Positions 35,567 to 43,708 of a stretch of DNA of 64,000 bases are shown piece after piece. The DNA is from an uncultured Aquimarina sp. (GTDB lineage Bacteria; Bacteroidota; Bacteroidia; Flavobacteriales; Flavobacteriaceae), in assembly GCF_947492965.1 (NCBI RefSeq), contig NZ_CANLOZ010000002.1, positions 765,963 to 829,962 on the forward strand, given 5' to 3'. The first letter of the stretch is position 1, and the number at the start of each line of letters is the position of its first letter. Below the pieces are notes generated by a model that was not told the origin of the DNA, searched no databases, and saw only the letters and a program-made list of their open reading frames with translations. The position numbers and the translations under genes were made by a program.

Positions 35567-36130
35567 TCAAGAAGAGCGCCTGAATAGTTTTTTATAAACT
35601 TTTCTTAAACCAAAAAACAACACTATTACCAAAATAATAGCTACCAATGGAAGAAATACAGATAATATCGATATAACAGTTGCAGTTCCCGTTTCTACTG
35701 TAGCTATTATCGGATTTGCCAATCCTCCAGTCGTAGCAGAAGATGTTAACCGCGATGCTCCCATGGTACTTTTTACAGTAGCCGCCGTTCCTCCACCAGC
35801 AATAATTGCAAGTGCCCAAGTAACTACAGGACTCAAATTAGCGACGGTAGAAACCATCACTGCTGTTCCTGCAATGGCTGCAAGTGGAATTGCTATGGTG
35901 TCGAGCAAATTATCAAACCAAGGAATATAGTAAGCCAATATCTCTACTACCGTTGCTATAGATAAAACGATTAACGCAGTATTGCTCCCTACCCACTCCC
36001 ATTCAGAATTTAAAGGAATAACTCCATAATGACCTGCTATACTGATTGCTAGCAAGGGTAAAAAAACTCTAAATCCTACGGAAGCAGCCAAACCAACTCC
36101 TAAACATATACTCAAAATAGTCTCTTGCAT
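35567..36130 (-). CDS. DUF4126 family membrane protein
   Basis: 187 aa with four to five hydrophobic helices (about 5-30, 45-65, 78-98, 100-118, 150-175). The pattern [42 protein letters not shown] and [21 protein letters not shown] is typical of DUF4126, a family of unknown function. Located 47 bp upstream of the KdsB-ADH gene, on the same strand. Confidence 0.88.
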   Translation of the reverse strand: MQETILSICLGVGLAASVGFRVFLPLLAISIAGHYGVIPLNSEWEWVGSNTALIVLSIATVVEILAYYIPWFDNLLDTIAIPLAAIAGTAVMVSTVANLSPVVTWALAIIAGGGTAATVKSTMGASRLTSSATTGGLANPIIATVETGTATVISILSVFLPLVAIILVIVLFFGLRKVYKKLFRRSS

Positions 36131-36141
36131 ATACTTTTACT

Positions 36142-37569
36142 TTAATTTTCGATAAAAAATTCATCTTTAAAACCTATAAGATATAATTTTTCTTTCGCTC
36201 GGGTCACTGCAGTATACAGCCATCGTAGATAGTCTTTATTAATTCCATCAGGAAGATAAGGTTGTTCTATAAAAACTGTATCCCACTGTCCTCCTTGCGA
36301 TTTATGGCAAGTAATCCCATATGAAAATTTAACTTGAAGTCCATTAAAAAACTTGTTGTTTTTTACCCCTAAAAACTTCTTATACTTAGATTTTTCATCT
36401 TCGAAATCCTTTAAAACCTCTTGATATAATTTATTCGAATCCTCATAGGACAATGATGGGCTCTCCGAAGTTAAGGTGTCAAGAATTAATACTGTTTCTA
36501 ATGGTTTTTGATCAGGATAATCCACCATCATTATTTTTACTTCTGCAAAACGAAAACCATATAATTCTTTAATTGCATAAATTTCAAGAATTTTAATGAT
36601 ATCTCCATTTGCAATAAAACCTGCTTCACTTTTATTATCTAACCAAAAATAGTTATTCTTTACCACCATTAGATAATCTCCAGAAGATAACTCTTCTTCC
36701 TGAAATAAGATTCTGGATCGAATCTGTTGATTATAGATATTAGCTCTTTTATTAGAACGTAGTATAATAACAGACTCTTCGTGTCCTGAGCTGGCATAAG
36801 AATCATTTAAAGCATCCATGATATCATGACCATCCACTAATCGAATAATATCTGGATATCCCTGAATATCGAACTGAAAAGAATCATAAAAACCACCATT
36901 TAATAATTCCCTAAGATTAGTGGCATTCATGAGTATACCACTATCTTCGGCTTGTCTTACTACTTCATCCAATTCTATTTGAGTTACCTCTTTATTAAAT
37001 CCCATTGATAAGGTGTCAGGATCTAAAGCGGGACTAACTTCCAGTTTTACTGGCGGCAGCTGTGCAGTATCTCCTATAAACAAGATCTTACAATTATGAC
37101 CAGAATAAACAAACATCATTAGATCATCTAGTAATGAACCATTCTCAAACAGTTTACTGTCACTTGGAGTATCTGGTATCATGGAAGCTTCATCCACGAT
37201 AAAAATGGTATTTCTTTTCTTGTTTTGTTTTAGTTGAAAAGCTAGACCACCACTATTGGTTTTTTTAGGATAGTAAATATTCCTATGAATGGTTTGTGCT
37301 TGTCGTCCAGAATAATTACTAATTACCTTTGCAGCTCGACCTGTTGGCGCTAATAAAACAGAGCTTAACTTTGCTTTCCATAGGTTTTTTACCAAAGTAC
37401 CTATTAAAGTAGTTTTTCCTGTTCCGGCATACCCTTTTAGTAAAAAAAGATCATCTTTTTTACTTGATAAAATAAAAGCTGAAAGTTTTTGAAGTACAAC
37501 ATCCTGTTTTAGAGTGGGTTCAAAAGGAAAATCATCTTTTAATAATTGATAAAACTCTATTTCCCTCAT
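36142..37569 (-). CDS. RecD-like superfamily 1 DNA helicase
   Basis: 475 aa from ATG 37567-37569 (MREIEFYQLL); the open frame extends 37 codons upstream into low-complexity sequence unlike homologues. Walker A GYAGTGKTTLI, Walker B IFIVDEASM, GDTAQLPPV (motif III), and the UvrD_C_2 region ITCHKSQGGQWDTVFIE with RWLYTAVTRAKEKLYLI (motif VI). Resembles the short RecD/AAA_30 helicases of Bacteroidota, probably in recombinational repair. It is 11 bp upstream of the DUF4126 gene, so co-transcribed. Confidence 0.93.
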   Translation of the reverse strand: MREIEFYQLLKDDFPFEPTLKQDVVLQKLSAFILSSKKDDLFLLKGYAGTGKTTLIGTLVKNLWKAKLSSVLLAPTGRAAKVISNYSGRQAQTIHRNIYYPKKTNSGGLAFQLKQNKKRNTIFIVDEASMIPDTPSDSKLFENGSLLDDLMMFVYSGHNCKILFIGDTAQLPPVKLEVSPALDPDTLSMGFNKEVTQIELDEVVRQAEDSGILMNATNLRELLNGGFYDSFQFDIQGYPDIIRLVDGHDIMDALNDSYASSGHEESVIILRSNKRANIYNQQIRSRILFQEEELSSGDYLMVVKNNYFWLDNKSEAGFIANGDIIKILEIYAIKELYGFRFAEVKIMMVDYPDQKPLETVLILDTLTSESPSLSYEDSNKLYQEVLKDFEDEKSKYKKFLGVKNNKFFNGLQVKFSYGITCHKSQGGQWDTVFIEQPYLPDGINKDYLRWLYTAVTRAKEKLYLIGFKDEFFIEN

Positions 37570-37663
37570 GAAAAATTCTTGTTCCGTAAATCCATAATCT
37601 GTTAATAAATCAAAGATAGTAATGATTTTTTGGCTATAAACTTTTACGATTAAAAAAAAATTG

Positions 37664-37671
37664 TAGATTTG
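37664..37671 (+). promoter_or_regulatory. -7 box of the 37706-39735 operon
   Basis: TAGATTTG, followed 35 bp later by the first ATG. CTTT about 19 bp upstream is a weak -33 element. Confidence 0.45.
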
Positions 37672-37705
37672 CGTATACACTAATGTCTAAAAGCTAAATT
37701 ATAAA

Positions 37706-38365
37706 ATGAAAATTGTTCTTCAATTAGTTCTATGGGTAGTTATCGGAGTTTTAGGATACCTGGTATTTAATTCTGTAATGGGTCCTGTAAGGTTCAATAA
37801 AATTAAAGAAGCGCGTTACGCAAAAGCCATTGAAAACTTAAGAGATATCCGACAAGCAGAATTAGCTCATAAAACCGTGGTTGGTAGATTCGAAAAAGAT
37901 CCAACTAAATTAATTGCTTTTATAGATACTGCTAAATTTACCCTTACACAGCGTAGAGATTCAAGTTTTGTAAGATTTAATAAAATATTACAAATTGATG
38001 AGCCAAAAGATACTGTTGTAGTAGATACTCTTGGTTATGCTTCTGTAAAAGATTCGTTATTTAAAGGAAGTGATCGTTATAAGAATATGATGAAAGTTCC
38101 TGTAGAAGGTAAAGAAGCTAATTTTGAATTAGATGCTGGATTCATTGATAAAAATGGTATTCGTGTAAGTGTTTTCGAAGCAAGAGTAGCGAAAGAAGTT
38201 TTATTACACGACCTTGATAAAGATCTATTATTTCAGGAAAAGCAAGTTGTTTCTGTTGAAGAGGTAAACGGACCATTCTTGTCAGTAGGTTCTATGCAGG
38301 AAGTTAATACTAAAGGAAACTGGCCAAAACTTTATGACACCAACGTTACAACCACAGAAGAGTAA
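37706..38365 (+). CDS. Membrane-anchored conserved protein upstream of DUF3822/rsmD
   Basis: 219 aa. One N-terminal membrane helix (about residues 4-25), then a helical stretch with EARYAKAIENLRDIRQAELAHKTVVGRFEKD that looks like a coiled coil or pilin-like linker, and a beta-rich C-terminal domain. Not recognised as a named family. First gene of a three-gene operon with a DUF3822 protein and rsmD, an order common in flavobacteria. Its 3' end overlaps the next gene by 32 bp. Confidence 0.75.
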   Translation: MKIVLQLVLWVVIGVLGYLVFNSVMGPVRFNKIKEARYAKAIENLRDIRQAELAHKTVVGRFEKDPTKLIAFIDTAKFTLTQRRDSSFVRFNKILQIDEPKDTVVVDTLGYASVKDSLFKGSDRYKNMMKVPVEGKEANFELDAGFIDKNGIRVSVFEARVAKEVLLHDLDKDLLFQEKQVVSVEEVNGPFLSVGSMQEVNTKGNWPKLYDTNVTTTEE

Positions 38366-39170
38366 CACCTCTGGTAATAAAAAACATACATTGTCCATTC
38401 AGGTTAGCCTGAATGGACTTTCTTTTTGTATCGCAAATTCAGAAAAAGAAATCATTGCCTTAGAGCAAGATAATTTCGGGATCCACTTGTCTCCAGAACA
38501 GGTACTGGATAAAATCAAATATGTATTTGATCACCATCCTAAGTTCAACAATGATTTCGAAAGTGTAGAAGTTATTTATCAGAATGACTTATATACTTGT
38601 GTTCCCAAAGCCTTGTTTGATGAGGAACAGCTCAAAGAATACTTAAAATACAATATCAAGGTATTAGAAAATGATTTTATTGCTTATGACGAATTACACC
38701 AGCATGATATCATCATAGTATATGTACCCTATGCAAACATCAATAATTTCTTTTTCGACACCTTTGGTACTTTTACCTATAGACATGCCGCTACAATGTT
38801 AGTGGACACTTTATTAGCTAAAGAAAAAAATAGCGATAGTACTAAAATATATGCTCATATGAATGCTGCATCTTTTGATTTAGTCATTACATCAAAAGGT
38901 AAACTATTATTAACCAACTCGTATCTGTACGCAAACGAAGAAGACTTTTTATATTATGTAATGTTTGCAGCAGAACAACTTCGGTTAAACCCAGAAGAGT
39001 TTGAACTTATCTTTTTAGGAGACATTACGGAAAGAAGTAGTTGCTACACTATTGCATATACTTATATTAGACATATAAGTTTTGGAAAAAGAAGTAATCT
39101 TATCAATCTTTCAGAAGAAATCTCAACCATTCATGAACATGAACACTATTTGTTATTAAGTCATTTTTAA
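38334..39170 (+). CDS. DUF3822 family protein
   Basis: 278 aa, cytosolic. The layout resembles an actin/hexokinase-type ATPase fold of the kind in type II/IV secretion ATPase-like proteins: N-terminal LSIQVSLNGLSFCIA strand pair, EVIYQNDLYTCVPKALFD, and a second half with KIYAHMNAASFDLVITSKGKLLLTNSY. DUF3822 is recognised from memory; function unknown. It overlaps the preceding CDS by 32 bp and is 1 bp from rsmD. An internal start is possible but would shorten the conserved N terminus. Confidence 0.85.
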   Translation: MTPTLQPQKSNTSGNKKHTLSIQVSLNGLSFCIANSEKEIIALEQDNFGIHLSPEQVLDKIKYVFDHHPKFNNDFESVEVIYQNDLYTCVPKALFDEEQLKEYLKYNIKVLENDFIAYDELHQHDIIIVYVPYANINNFFFDTFGTFTYRHAATMLVDTLLAKEKNSDSTKIYAHMNAASFDLVITSKGKLLLTNSYLYANEEDFLYYVMFAAEQLRLNPEEFELIFLGDITERSSCYTIAYTYIRHISFGKRSNLINLSEEISTIHEHEHYLLLSHF

Positions 39171-39171
39171 T

Positions 39172-39735
39172 ATGCGAATTATCTCAGGAAAATATAAAGG
39201 AAAACGGTTACAAGCACCTAAAAAACTACCTGTACGTCCTACAACCGATATGGCAAAAGAGGGATTATTTAACATTCTTAATCATCATTATGCTTTTTCT
39301 GAAGTTACGTTGTTAGACCTTTTTGCCGGTACGGGAAATATCAGCTATGAATTTGCATCTCGTGGAACCGAACATATTACTGCAGTAGATGCTCATTATG
39401 GATGCGTAGGATATATAAAAAGTATAGCTAAAGAGCTTGATTTTTCCATAGATACTATCAAAAGTGATGTATATAACTATCTAGAGAAAGTGAAAAGGAC
39501 GTCTGATATTATTTTTGCTGATCCTCCTTATGATTTTACGGTAGAAGAGTTTGCCAAAATACCAGCGTTAGTATTTGAAAACGAATTACTCAATGATGAT
39601 GGCGTGTTAATTATAGAACATTCTAAGCACACATCCTTAGAAGACCTTCCTAACTTTAGGAATTCGAGAAAGTATGGAGGTTCTGTTTTTAGCTTTTTTG
39701 AAAATGCTTCAGTTGAGGACGATAATCAAGATTGA
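39172..39735 (+). CDS. rsmD: 16S rRNA (guanine-966-N2)-methyltransferase
   Basis: 187 aa. MRIISGKYKGKRLQAPKKLPVRPTTDMAKEGLFNIL is the classic RsmD N-terminus; the SAM site is LLDLFAGTGNISYEFASRG, and the catalytic motif DPPY lies in IIFADPPYDF. Methylates G966 of 16S rRNA on assembled 30S. Last gene of the operon starting at 37706; a weak hairpin (TTCTCCT/AGGAGAA, 39742-39772) follows. Confidence 0.96.
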   Translation: MRIISGKYKGKRLQAPKKLPVRPTTDMAKEGLFNILNHHYAFSEVTLLDLFAGTGNISYEFASRGTEHITAVDAHYGCVGYIKSIAKELDFSIDTIKSDVYNYLEKVKRTSDIIFADPPYDFTVEEFAKIPALVFENELLNDDGVLIIEHSKHTSLEDLPNFRNSRKYGGSVFSFFENASVEDDNQD

Positions 39736-39849
39736 AAAACATTCTCCTCTATCCTACTTCAAAGGAGAAAATTCTAATTATCCATAAATATCCTAATACG
39801 TGTTTAAAAGTGTGATTTGTCTTGGAAAGATCGTATCGATATAAAAATC

Positions 39850-40036
39850 CTTGTTCTCGATACAATTTTTCTCCATTCTCATTGCGAAAAATAACTCGAA
39901 CTGACGTTTTGATAAATATATACCATAATAAAATACCACTTAATGATGTCATGGACAGATCAATCGAGAATTATTTAAAAACGAAAACGCACGTCGGTCA
40001 GAGTGATTTTTGACAAAAAATTGTATCGAAGACAAG
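39850..40036. repeat. Imperfect inverted repeat in a 366-bp gene-free stretch
   Basis: Left arm 39850-39906 (CTTGTTCTCGATACAATTTT to CTCGAACTGACG) matches the reverse complement of right arm 39993-40036 (CTTGTCTTCGATACAATTTT to CTCTGACCGACG), around an 86-bp centre. No credible gene is seen in 39736-40101; the short open frames there (39749-39952 on -, 39822-40013 on +) run across the repeat and have no protein-like character. Similar TCGATAC/CTCGAACTGACG motifs are remembered from flavobacterial intergenic repeats. Confidence 0.6.
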
Positions 40037-40101
40037 TTAGTTTTCTTATCCTCTTTTTATAGTATTAAATGAAGCTCATCAAAATTGTATATCACAAAAA
40101 C

Positions 40102-40236
40102 TTACTTCCTTTTCTTTTTATTAGATACTCCAAACTGTCTACGTGCTTTGATCTTATTGTATAGTAGAATGACAACAACAATCAACGCCAAAATAGCAAA
40201 CCCTCCTCTACCCAATAGGTAATCGATAATGTCCAT
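40102..40236 (-). CDS. Small single-pass membrane protein (44 aa)
   Basis: Open frame from ATG 40234-40236 to TAA at 40102-40104. Short N-terminal amphipathic part (MDIIDYLLGRGG), one hydrophobic helix of about 16 residues (FAILALIVVVILLYNK), then a strongly basic tail (KARRQFGVSNKKKRK). The topology, with a basic cytosolic end, is typical of bacterial small membrane proteins. It is followed on the minus strand by the non-coding inverted repeat. Function unknown. Confidence 0.55.
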   Translation of the reverse strand: MDIIDYLLGRGGFAILALIVVVILLYNKIKARRQFGVSNKKKRK

Positions 40237-40322
40237 ACAAATACTTTTGCTCTAAAGTCGGCAAATATAATCGATACTTACACTAGTAAAAAGAAAACGA
40301 AATTGAATCTGAAACTATTACC

Positions 40323-40775
40323 TTAAGCAGACATTACGCTGGTGCGTATAGAATACTCATCGATACTCGACAGATTGCTTAATGAATGTATCTGATCCGA
40401 AGTATTACTAATAATATCTTCATAATACGCTAGTGTTTTGGCATCAAAACCAGGAGTATCTTCTGCGGTAATCTTGAAAATATCCATCTGATAGATAAAA
40501 TTATTTAAGATATGATGGCTAGAAGATAGCATGGCTTTATAAATTTGAAGTTTTGCATTTTCTAATTTTATTTTTTTGATACGCCTGCGTGCATCTAGTG
40601 CTAAGAAAATTCCAAAAATTAAGAAAGGAAGAATTAATTCATCGAATCGCAACTGTTCTATCTTAGAAAGTGCGATTAGGATATATTTAAAAATGTCTAA
40701 TTCTAAAAAAACTGAGGTAAAATAAACGAAGATGGACAGTGCCAATCCAATAATCGTGAGCTTGTAGTTGTTCAT
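40323..40775 (-). CDS. Two-helix membrane protein with a histidine-kinase-like helical segment
   Basis: 150 aa. Two membrane helices (about 7-28 and 45-62), then a basic stretch (LDARRRIKKIKLENAKLQ) and a long helix with SSSHHILNNFIYQMDIF. The H-x-L-x-N pattern resembles the dimerisation helix of histidine kinases (HisKA_2/HWE-like), but no ATPase domain follows and the protein simply ends. It could be a phosphotransfer or kinase-dimerisation remnant, or an unrelated membrane protein. Not recognised as a named family. Confidence 0.65.
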   Translation of the reverse strand: MNNYKLTIIGLALSIFVYFTSVFLELDIFKYILIALSKIEQLRFDELILPFLIFGIFLALDARRRIKKIKLENAKLQIYKAMLSSSHHILNNFIYQMDIFKITAEDTPGFDAKTLAYYEDIISNTSDQIHSLSNLSSIDEYSIRTSVMSA

Positions 40776-41026
40776 TATAGGGGTAAGCAGTTTAAATTAA
40801 TGACGATTCATGACTTGTTTTTACCGTATGATTCATTCATTTCTGAAATATAATCATATAAAGATCAAATGTTAAGCAGGCTAAATGTACAAAAAAAATA
40901 ATACAAAATAATTTTATGCACAATTTATTAACAATGCATGCATAGTTATTCACAATTAAGTAAGTTCTGCCAATACCTTTTTCTATGACGTAAACCTAGA
41001 ACATACATTATCTATAAAACTTGGAA

Positions 41027-41058
41027 TTTGCTATTGATACAGATATGGTGTATTTTTA
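41027..41058 (+). promoter_or_regulatory. Putative promoter of the toxin-antitoxin operon
   Basis: TTTG (41027-41030), 20-bp spacer, TATTTTTA (41051-41058), one mismatch from the consensus -7 box; the ATG follows 15 bp later. Confidence 0.4.
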
Positions 41059-41073
41059 CATCAAAATAAAATT

Positions 41074-41313
41074 ATGGCTAGGCAAAGTATATCATTCACA
41101 AAACCAAATGACGAATGGTTAAAATCTCAGGTAGACAATAAGGAATACTCTAGTAAAAGTGAATTGGTAAATGACTTGATAAGACAAGCGCGGAAACAAC
41201 AAGTTCAAGTTGATTGGATTCGTACTAAATTAGAAAAAGCTGAAAAAAGTGGATTTACTAATGACAGTAAGGAGGCTATTTTAGCACAGTCTAAGTCTTT
41301 ACTGAATGACTAA
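41074..41313 (+). CDS. ParD-like ribbon-helix-helix antitoxin
   Basis: 79 aa. N-terminal RHH strand ARQSISFTKPNDEWLKSQV and helix KSELVNDLIRQARKQQ fit the ParD/CC2985 family; the C-terminal LEKAEKSGFTNDSKEAIL is the toxin-neutralising arm seen in that family. Expected to bind and inhibit the downstream ParE toxin and autorepress its promoter. It overlaps the toxin gene by 8 bp, typical of type II toxin-antitoxin operons. Confidence 0.88.
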   Translation: MARQSISFTKPNDEWLKSQVDNKEYSSKSELVNDLIRQARKQQVQVDWIRTKLEKAEKSGFTNDSKEAILAQSKSLLND

Positions 41314-41590
41314 ATATCGATTAAGTAATGAAGCTAAAAACGACTTAATTCGTATTCATCATTACGGAGTGCATAAATTTGGAATAACTCAAGCGGGCAA
41401 ATATTTTGATTCGTTTTTTGAGTATTTTGATATGATAGCAGAGAGACCGTTTTCTTTCGAATCTGTAGATATTATAAAAAAAGGGTATCGACGTTGTGTG
41501 TGTGGAGTGGATAGCATTTATTTTAGAGTGTACGAAGGTGTCGTGGAAATAATGACAATAATAGGAAGACAACATTTAGACGAACTGTGA
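41306..41590 (+). CDS. ParE/RelE-family toxin
   Basis: 94 aa. RelE/ParE superfamily pattern: KYRLSNEAKNDLIRIHHYGVHKFGITQAGKYFDSF helices, then strands RRCVCGVDSIYFRVYEGVVEIMTIIGRQHLDEL, ending as ParE does (IIGRQ...L). ParE members poison DNA gyrase, but the cellular target of this one is not shown by sequence. It borders the RHS toxin island and may help maintain it; that is inference. Confidence 0.9.
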   Translation: MTKYRLSNEAKNDLIRIHHYGVHKFGITQAGKYFDSFFEYFDMIAERPFSFESVDIIKKGYRRCVCGVDSIYFRVYEGVVEIMTIIGRQHLDEL

Positions 41591-41793
41591 TATATTACAA
41601 TATCATCTACAATACATATCAATGAGTTTAGTATCTTTATAAAAAAAATTGTTGTCATAAAATACAAAAAACAACAACCAAAAAACACCAAAAAAAGCGA
41701 GTAAAATTTTGCTGTTTTTTTACACAAAAGGGTTGTTTTTATCTGATAACAAAAACAAGAAGTTCTTATATATACTGATGTACCCATGGTTTA

Positions 41794-42052
41794 GATTACT
41801 ATCCGTTTGGGATGCTATTACCTAACCGTAATGGAAATGCCTCAGATTATAGATACGGCTTCCAGGGACAAGAAAAAGATGATGAAATCAAAGGAGAAGG
41901 GAATTCTATAAACTTTAAATTTAGAATGCATGACCCTAGAGTTGGACGTTTTCTAAGCTTAGATCCTTTATCAGCAAGTTACCCTCATAATAGTCCATTT
42001 GCATTTTCTGAGAATAGAGTTATTGATGGAGTAGAATTAGAAGGAGCAGAAT
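41794..42052 (+). repeat. RHS core inverted repeat, copy on + strand
   Basis: 259 bp coding the RHS-associated core ([15 protein letters not shown] to EGAE). It aligns with 46607-46349 on the minus strand without gaps. 71 of 86 encoded residues are identical, and 49 of the first 53. The first 29 bases and a later 38-base stretch are identical. Similarity starts abruptly at 41794 and stops after 42052. Confidence 0.9.
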
Positions 42053-42912
42053 GGGAGTCTGCTTGGCTTCAGATATATTGGGCTGCAAAAGCAGGAAAAG
42101 CTAAATTGAAAAAACAACTTTGGGGTGGAGTAAAGAAGATTAGAGAAAGTACTACAACCGATTACATGCATAATCAAATTGCGCTAGAAAAAGATCCATC
42201 TATAGATCCCCAACGTTTGGAATTAGAGCGAAGATTAAAATTAGCGGATGGAGTTATAGATGTTGCTGAAGTAGGAGTTACCACTTTGGAAATAACTGCT
42301 GAAACAGTAAATTCTATTCCTGGTGTTGATGTAATAGGAGATCCTTTATTAGCTGCCTACTTTGCAGGTAAAGCTTCAATCACCAAAAGAGGAGATGATT
42401 ATGTATCTGCAGGATCATATACAGCAGCAATTTTTATTCCATTCGCAAGTGGTGCTGTTCTGAAACTAGGAGGAAAATACGTTCCAATCGTTTTTAAGAA
42501 TTCATCAGATTTTCTTTCGGATGCGGTACTAGCTAGAGATCAGATATATGGGGAAATATTGAAGCAATCAAACAAAGAAAGAAAAAGAGTTGTGACTGTT
42601 GTTTCAGCATATAATCAAAAAACAGGTGAAGTTGCAGTTGGAGTTAAATATGCAGGTGATATTCAAGGATGTAATTCTTGTGCTGAGGATTTAGTATATG
42701 ATGAGTTGGTAGATAAATTGGGAGGAAATGTTAAAGATATAAAATTTACTCAGGCATTGAGGCCAAGAAAGGATCAGGTAATTCCTGTATGTGAAAGATG
42801 CGAGGAAAAGTTTGGTAGAGAGGCTTTTCCGGAAAAAAACACTAAATTCAAATCAGATGGAGCAACTAATGAAAAGAGAACAAATACCATCGGTGATAAA
42901 GTAGGTGGTTAA
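41812..42912 (+). CDS. Orphan RHS C-terminal tip with deaminase-like toxin domain
   Basis: 366 aa from ATG 41812; the frame is open back to a TGA at 41779-41781, covering DYYPFG from 41794. No RHS repeats precede it, so it is a detached tip. Order: RHS-associated core (1-80), a hydrophobic pre-toxin segment ([25 protein letters not shown]), then a C-terminal domain with C290-A-E292 and P325-V-C327-E-R-C330. That spacing matches the zinc site of the deaminase superfamily ([HC]-x-E ... P-x(0-1)-C-x2-C), known in polymorphic toxins. Substrate (DNA, RNA or nucleotide) is not determinable. Translation without fusion to a delivery protein is unlikely to export it. The immunity gene follows by 9 bp. 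Confidence 0.85.
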   Translation: MLLPNRNGNASDYRYGFQGQEKDDEIKGEGNSINFKFRMHDPRVGRFLSLDPLSASYPHNSPFAFSENRVIDGVELEGAEWESAWLQIYWAAKAGKAKLKKQLWGGVKKIRESTTTDYMHNQIALEKDPSIDPQRLELERRLKLADGVIDVAEVGVTTLEITAETVNSIPGVDVIGDPLLAAYFAGKASITKRGDDYVSAGSYTAAIFIPFASGAVLKLGGKYVPIVFKNSSDFLSDAVLARDQIYGEILKQSNKERKRVVTVVSAYNQKTGEVAVGVKYAGDIQGCNSCAEDLVYDELVDKLGGNVKDIKFTQALRPRKDQVIPVCERCEEKFGREAFPEKNTKFKSDGATNEKRTNTIGDKVGG

Positions 42913-42921
42913 TTTTAGTTT

Positions 42922-43560
42922 ATGGAGTTTTATTATAACTTTTTAAATACTCTAAGGAGTATAGATTGGAAAAATATAAATGGTGTTCGGAATAATTGCG
43001 CTTTTATTAATCAAAGATTTAATGATTTAGAAGTTAATGAAAAGAGTTTATGGGATTTTGAAAGTCATTTATATTCAGATAGAAGATTATCAGAAGGAGC
43101 ATTTTACATACTACCTTTTCTTTGTAATTCAATAAGAATGAGCGGTTTTACTCAAAAAGAAATTATTTTTGATAACTTGTTTGAAATATTAAATGGATAC
43201 GCCGCCTTTGATGAAAAAGTTAATTACACTGTTAGGCTTGATCCTTTTATTCATTTTGTTCCGAGTAATAAACAAGAAGCTATAAAACAACCTTTAGTTA
43301 TCGCTTGTAGAACCTATTTATCATCAAATCTAGATTTATTCCTGAATCAATTAAAGGAAGATAATTCTTTGATTAGAGATGTTTTAGACATAATAACTTC
43401 ATTTAAAGAATATGAACACTTGGTGATTACTACCTTGATTGATAATCATAATACTATTCATGAAAATGAAAAAAAAACAATAATAAAGGAATTATTACTT
43501 GAATTTGTTCGTGATACGGATTTTTTTGATTTGAACAATATCAAAAATCAATTAAAATAG
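42922..43560 (+). CDS. Putative immunity protein to the deaminase-like tip
   Basis: 212 aa, all-helical, no signal peptide or membrane segment. Position (9 bp after the toxin tip, same strand) and presence of a terminator directly after support an immunity role; the cytosolic location fits a nucleic-acid-targeting toxin. Segments such as SEGAFYILPFLCNSIRM and KQPLVIACRTYLSSNLDLFLNQL suggest HEAT-like helical pairs. No homologous family is recognised with certainty. Confidence 0.65.
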   Translation: MEFYYNFLNTLRSIDWKNINGVRNNCAFINQRFNDLEVNEKSLWDFESHLYSDRRLSEGAFYILPFLCNSIRMSGFTQKEIIFDNLFEILNGYAAFDEKVNYTVRLDPFIHFVPSNKQEAIKQPLVIACRTYLSSNLDLFLNQLKEDNSLIRDVLDIITSFKEYEHLVITTLIDNHNTIHENEKKTIIKELLLEFVRDTDFFDLNNIKNQLK

Positions 43561-43600
43561 ATTAAATAAATACATTATCAGATGTTTACCCGATAGCTTG

Positions 43601-43617
43601 GATTTAAGTTCCAAACT
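43601..43617. repeat. Short inverted repeat TTGGA-N7-TCCAA near the integrase
   Basis: The repeat sits in a 148-bp gap between the immunity and integrase stops, beside the GC-rich string TTGCGCGAGCG (43618-43628). Possible remnant of a recombination or attachment site; no second copy was found by eye in the window. Confidence 0.25.
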
Positions 43618-43652
43618 TGCGCGAGCGATTATAGACTGAGAATAATATACAA

Positions 43653-43691
43653 ACAACAAAGCCACTATTTTAGTGGCTTTGTTGTTTTTTT
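43653..43691. terminator. Bidirectional terminator between the orphan-tip module and the integrase
   Basis: A stem of 15 bp (ACAACAAAGCCACTA and complement) with loop TTT and T7 tail, between convergent genes (immunity stop 43560, integrase stop 43709). Confidence 0.8.
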
Positions 43692-43708
43692 GAGGTATAG
43701 AAGAAAGT

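Noticed and set aside
39749..40013. Two short open frames (67 aa on -, 63 aa on +) between rsmD and the 44-aa gene
   Set aside because: They overlap each other across an imperfect inverted repeat and have no protein-like features.
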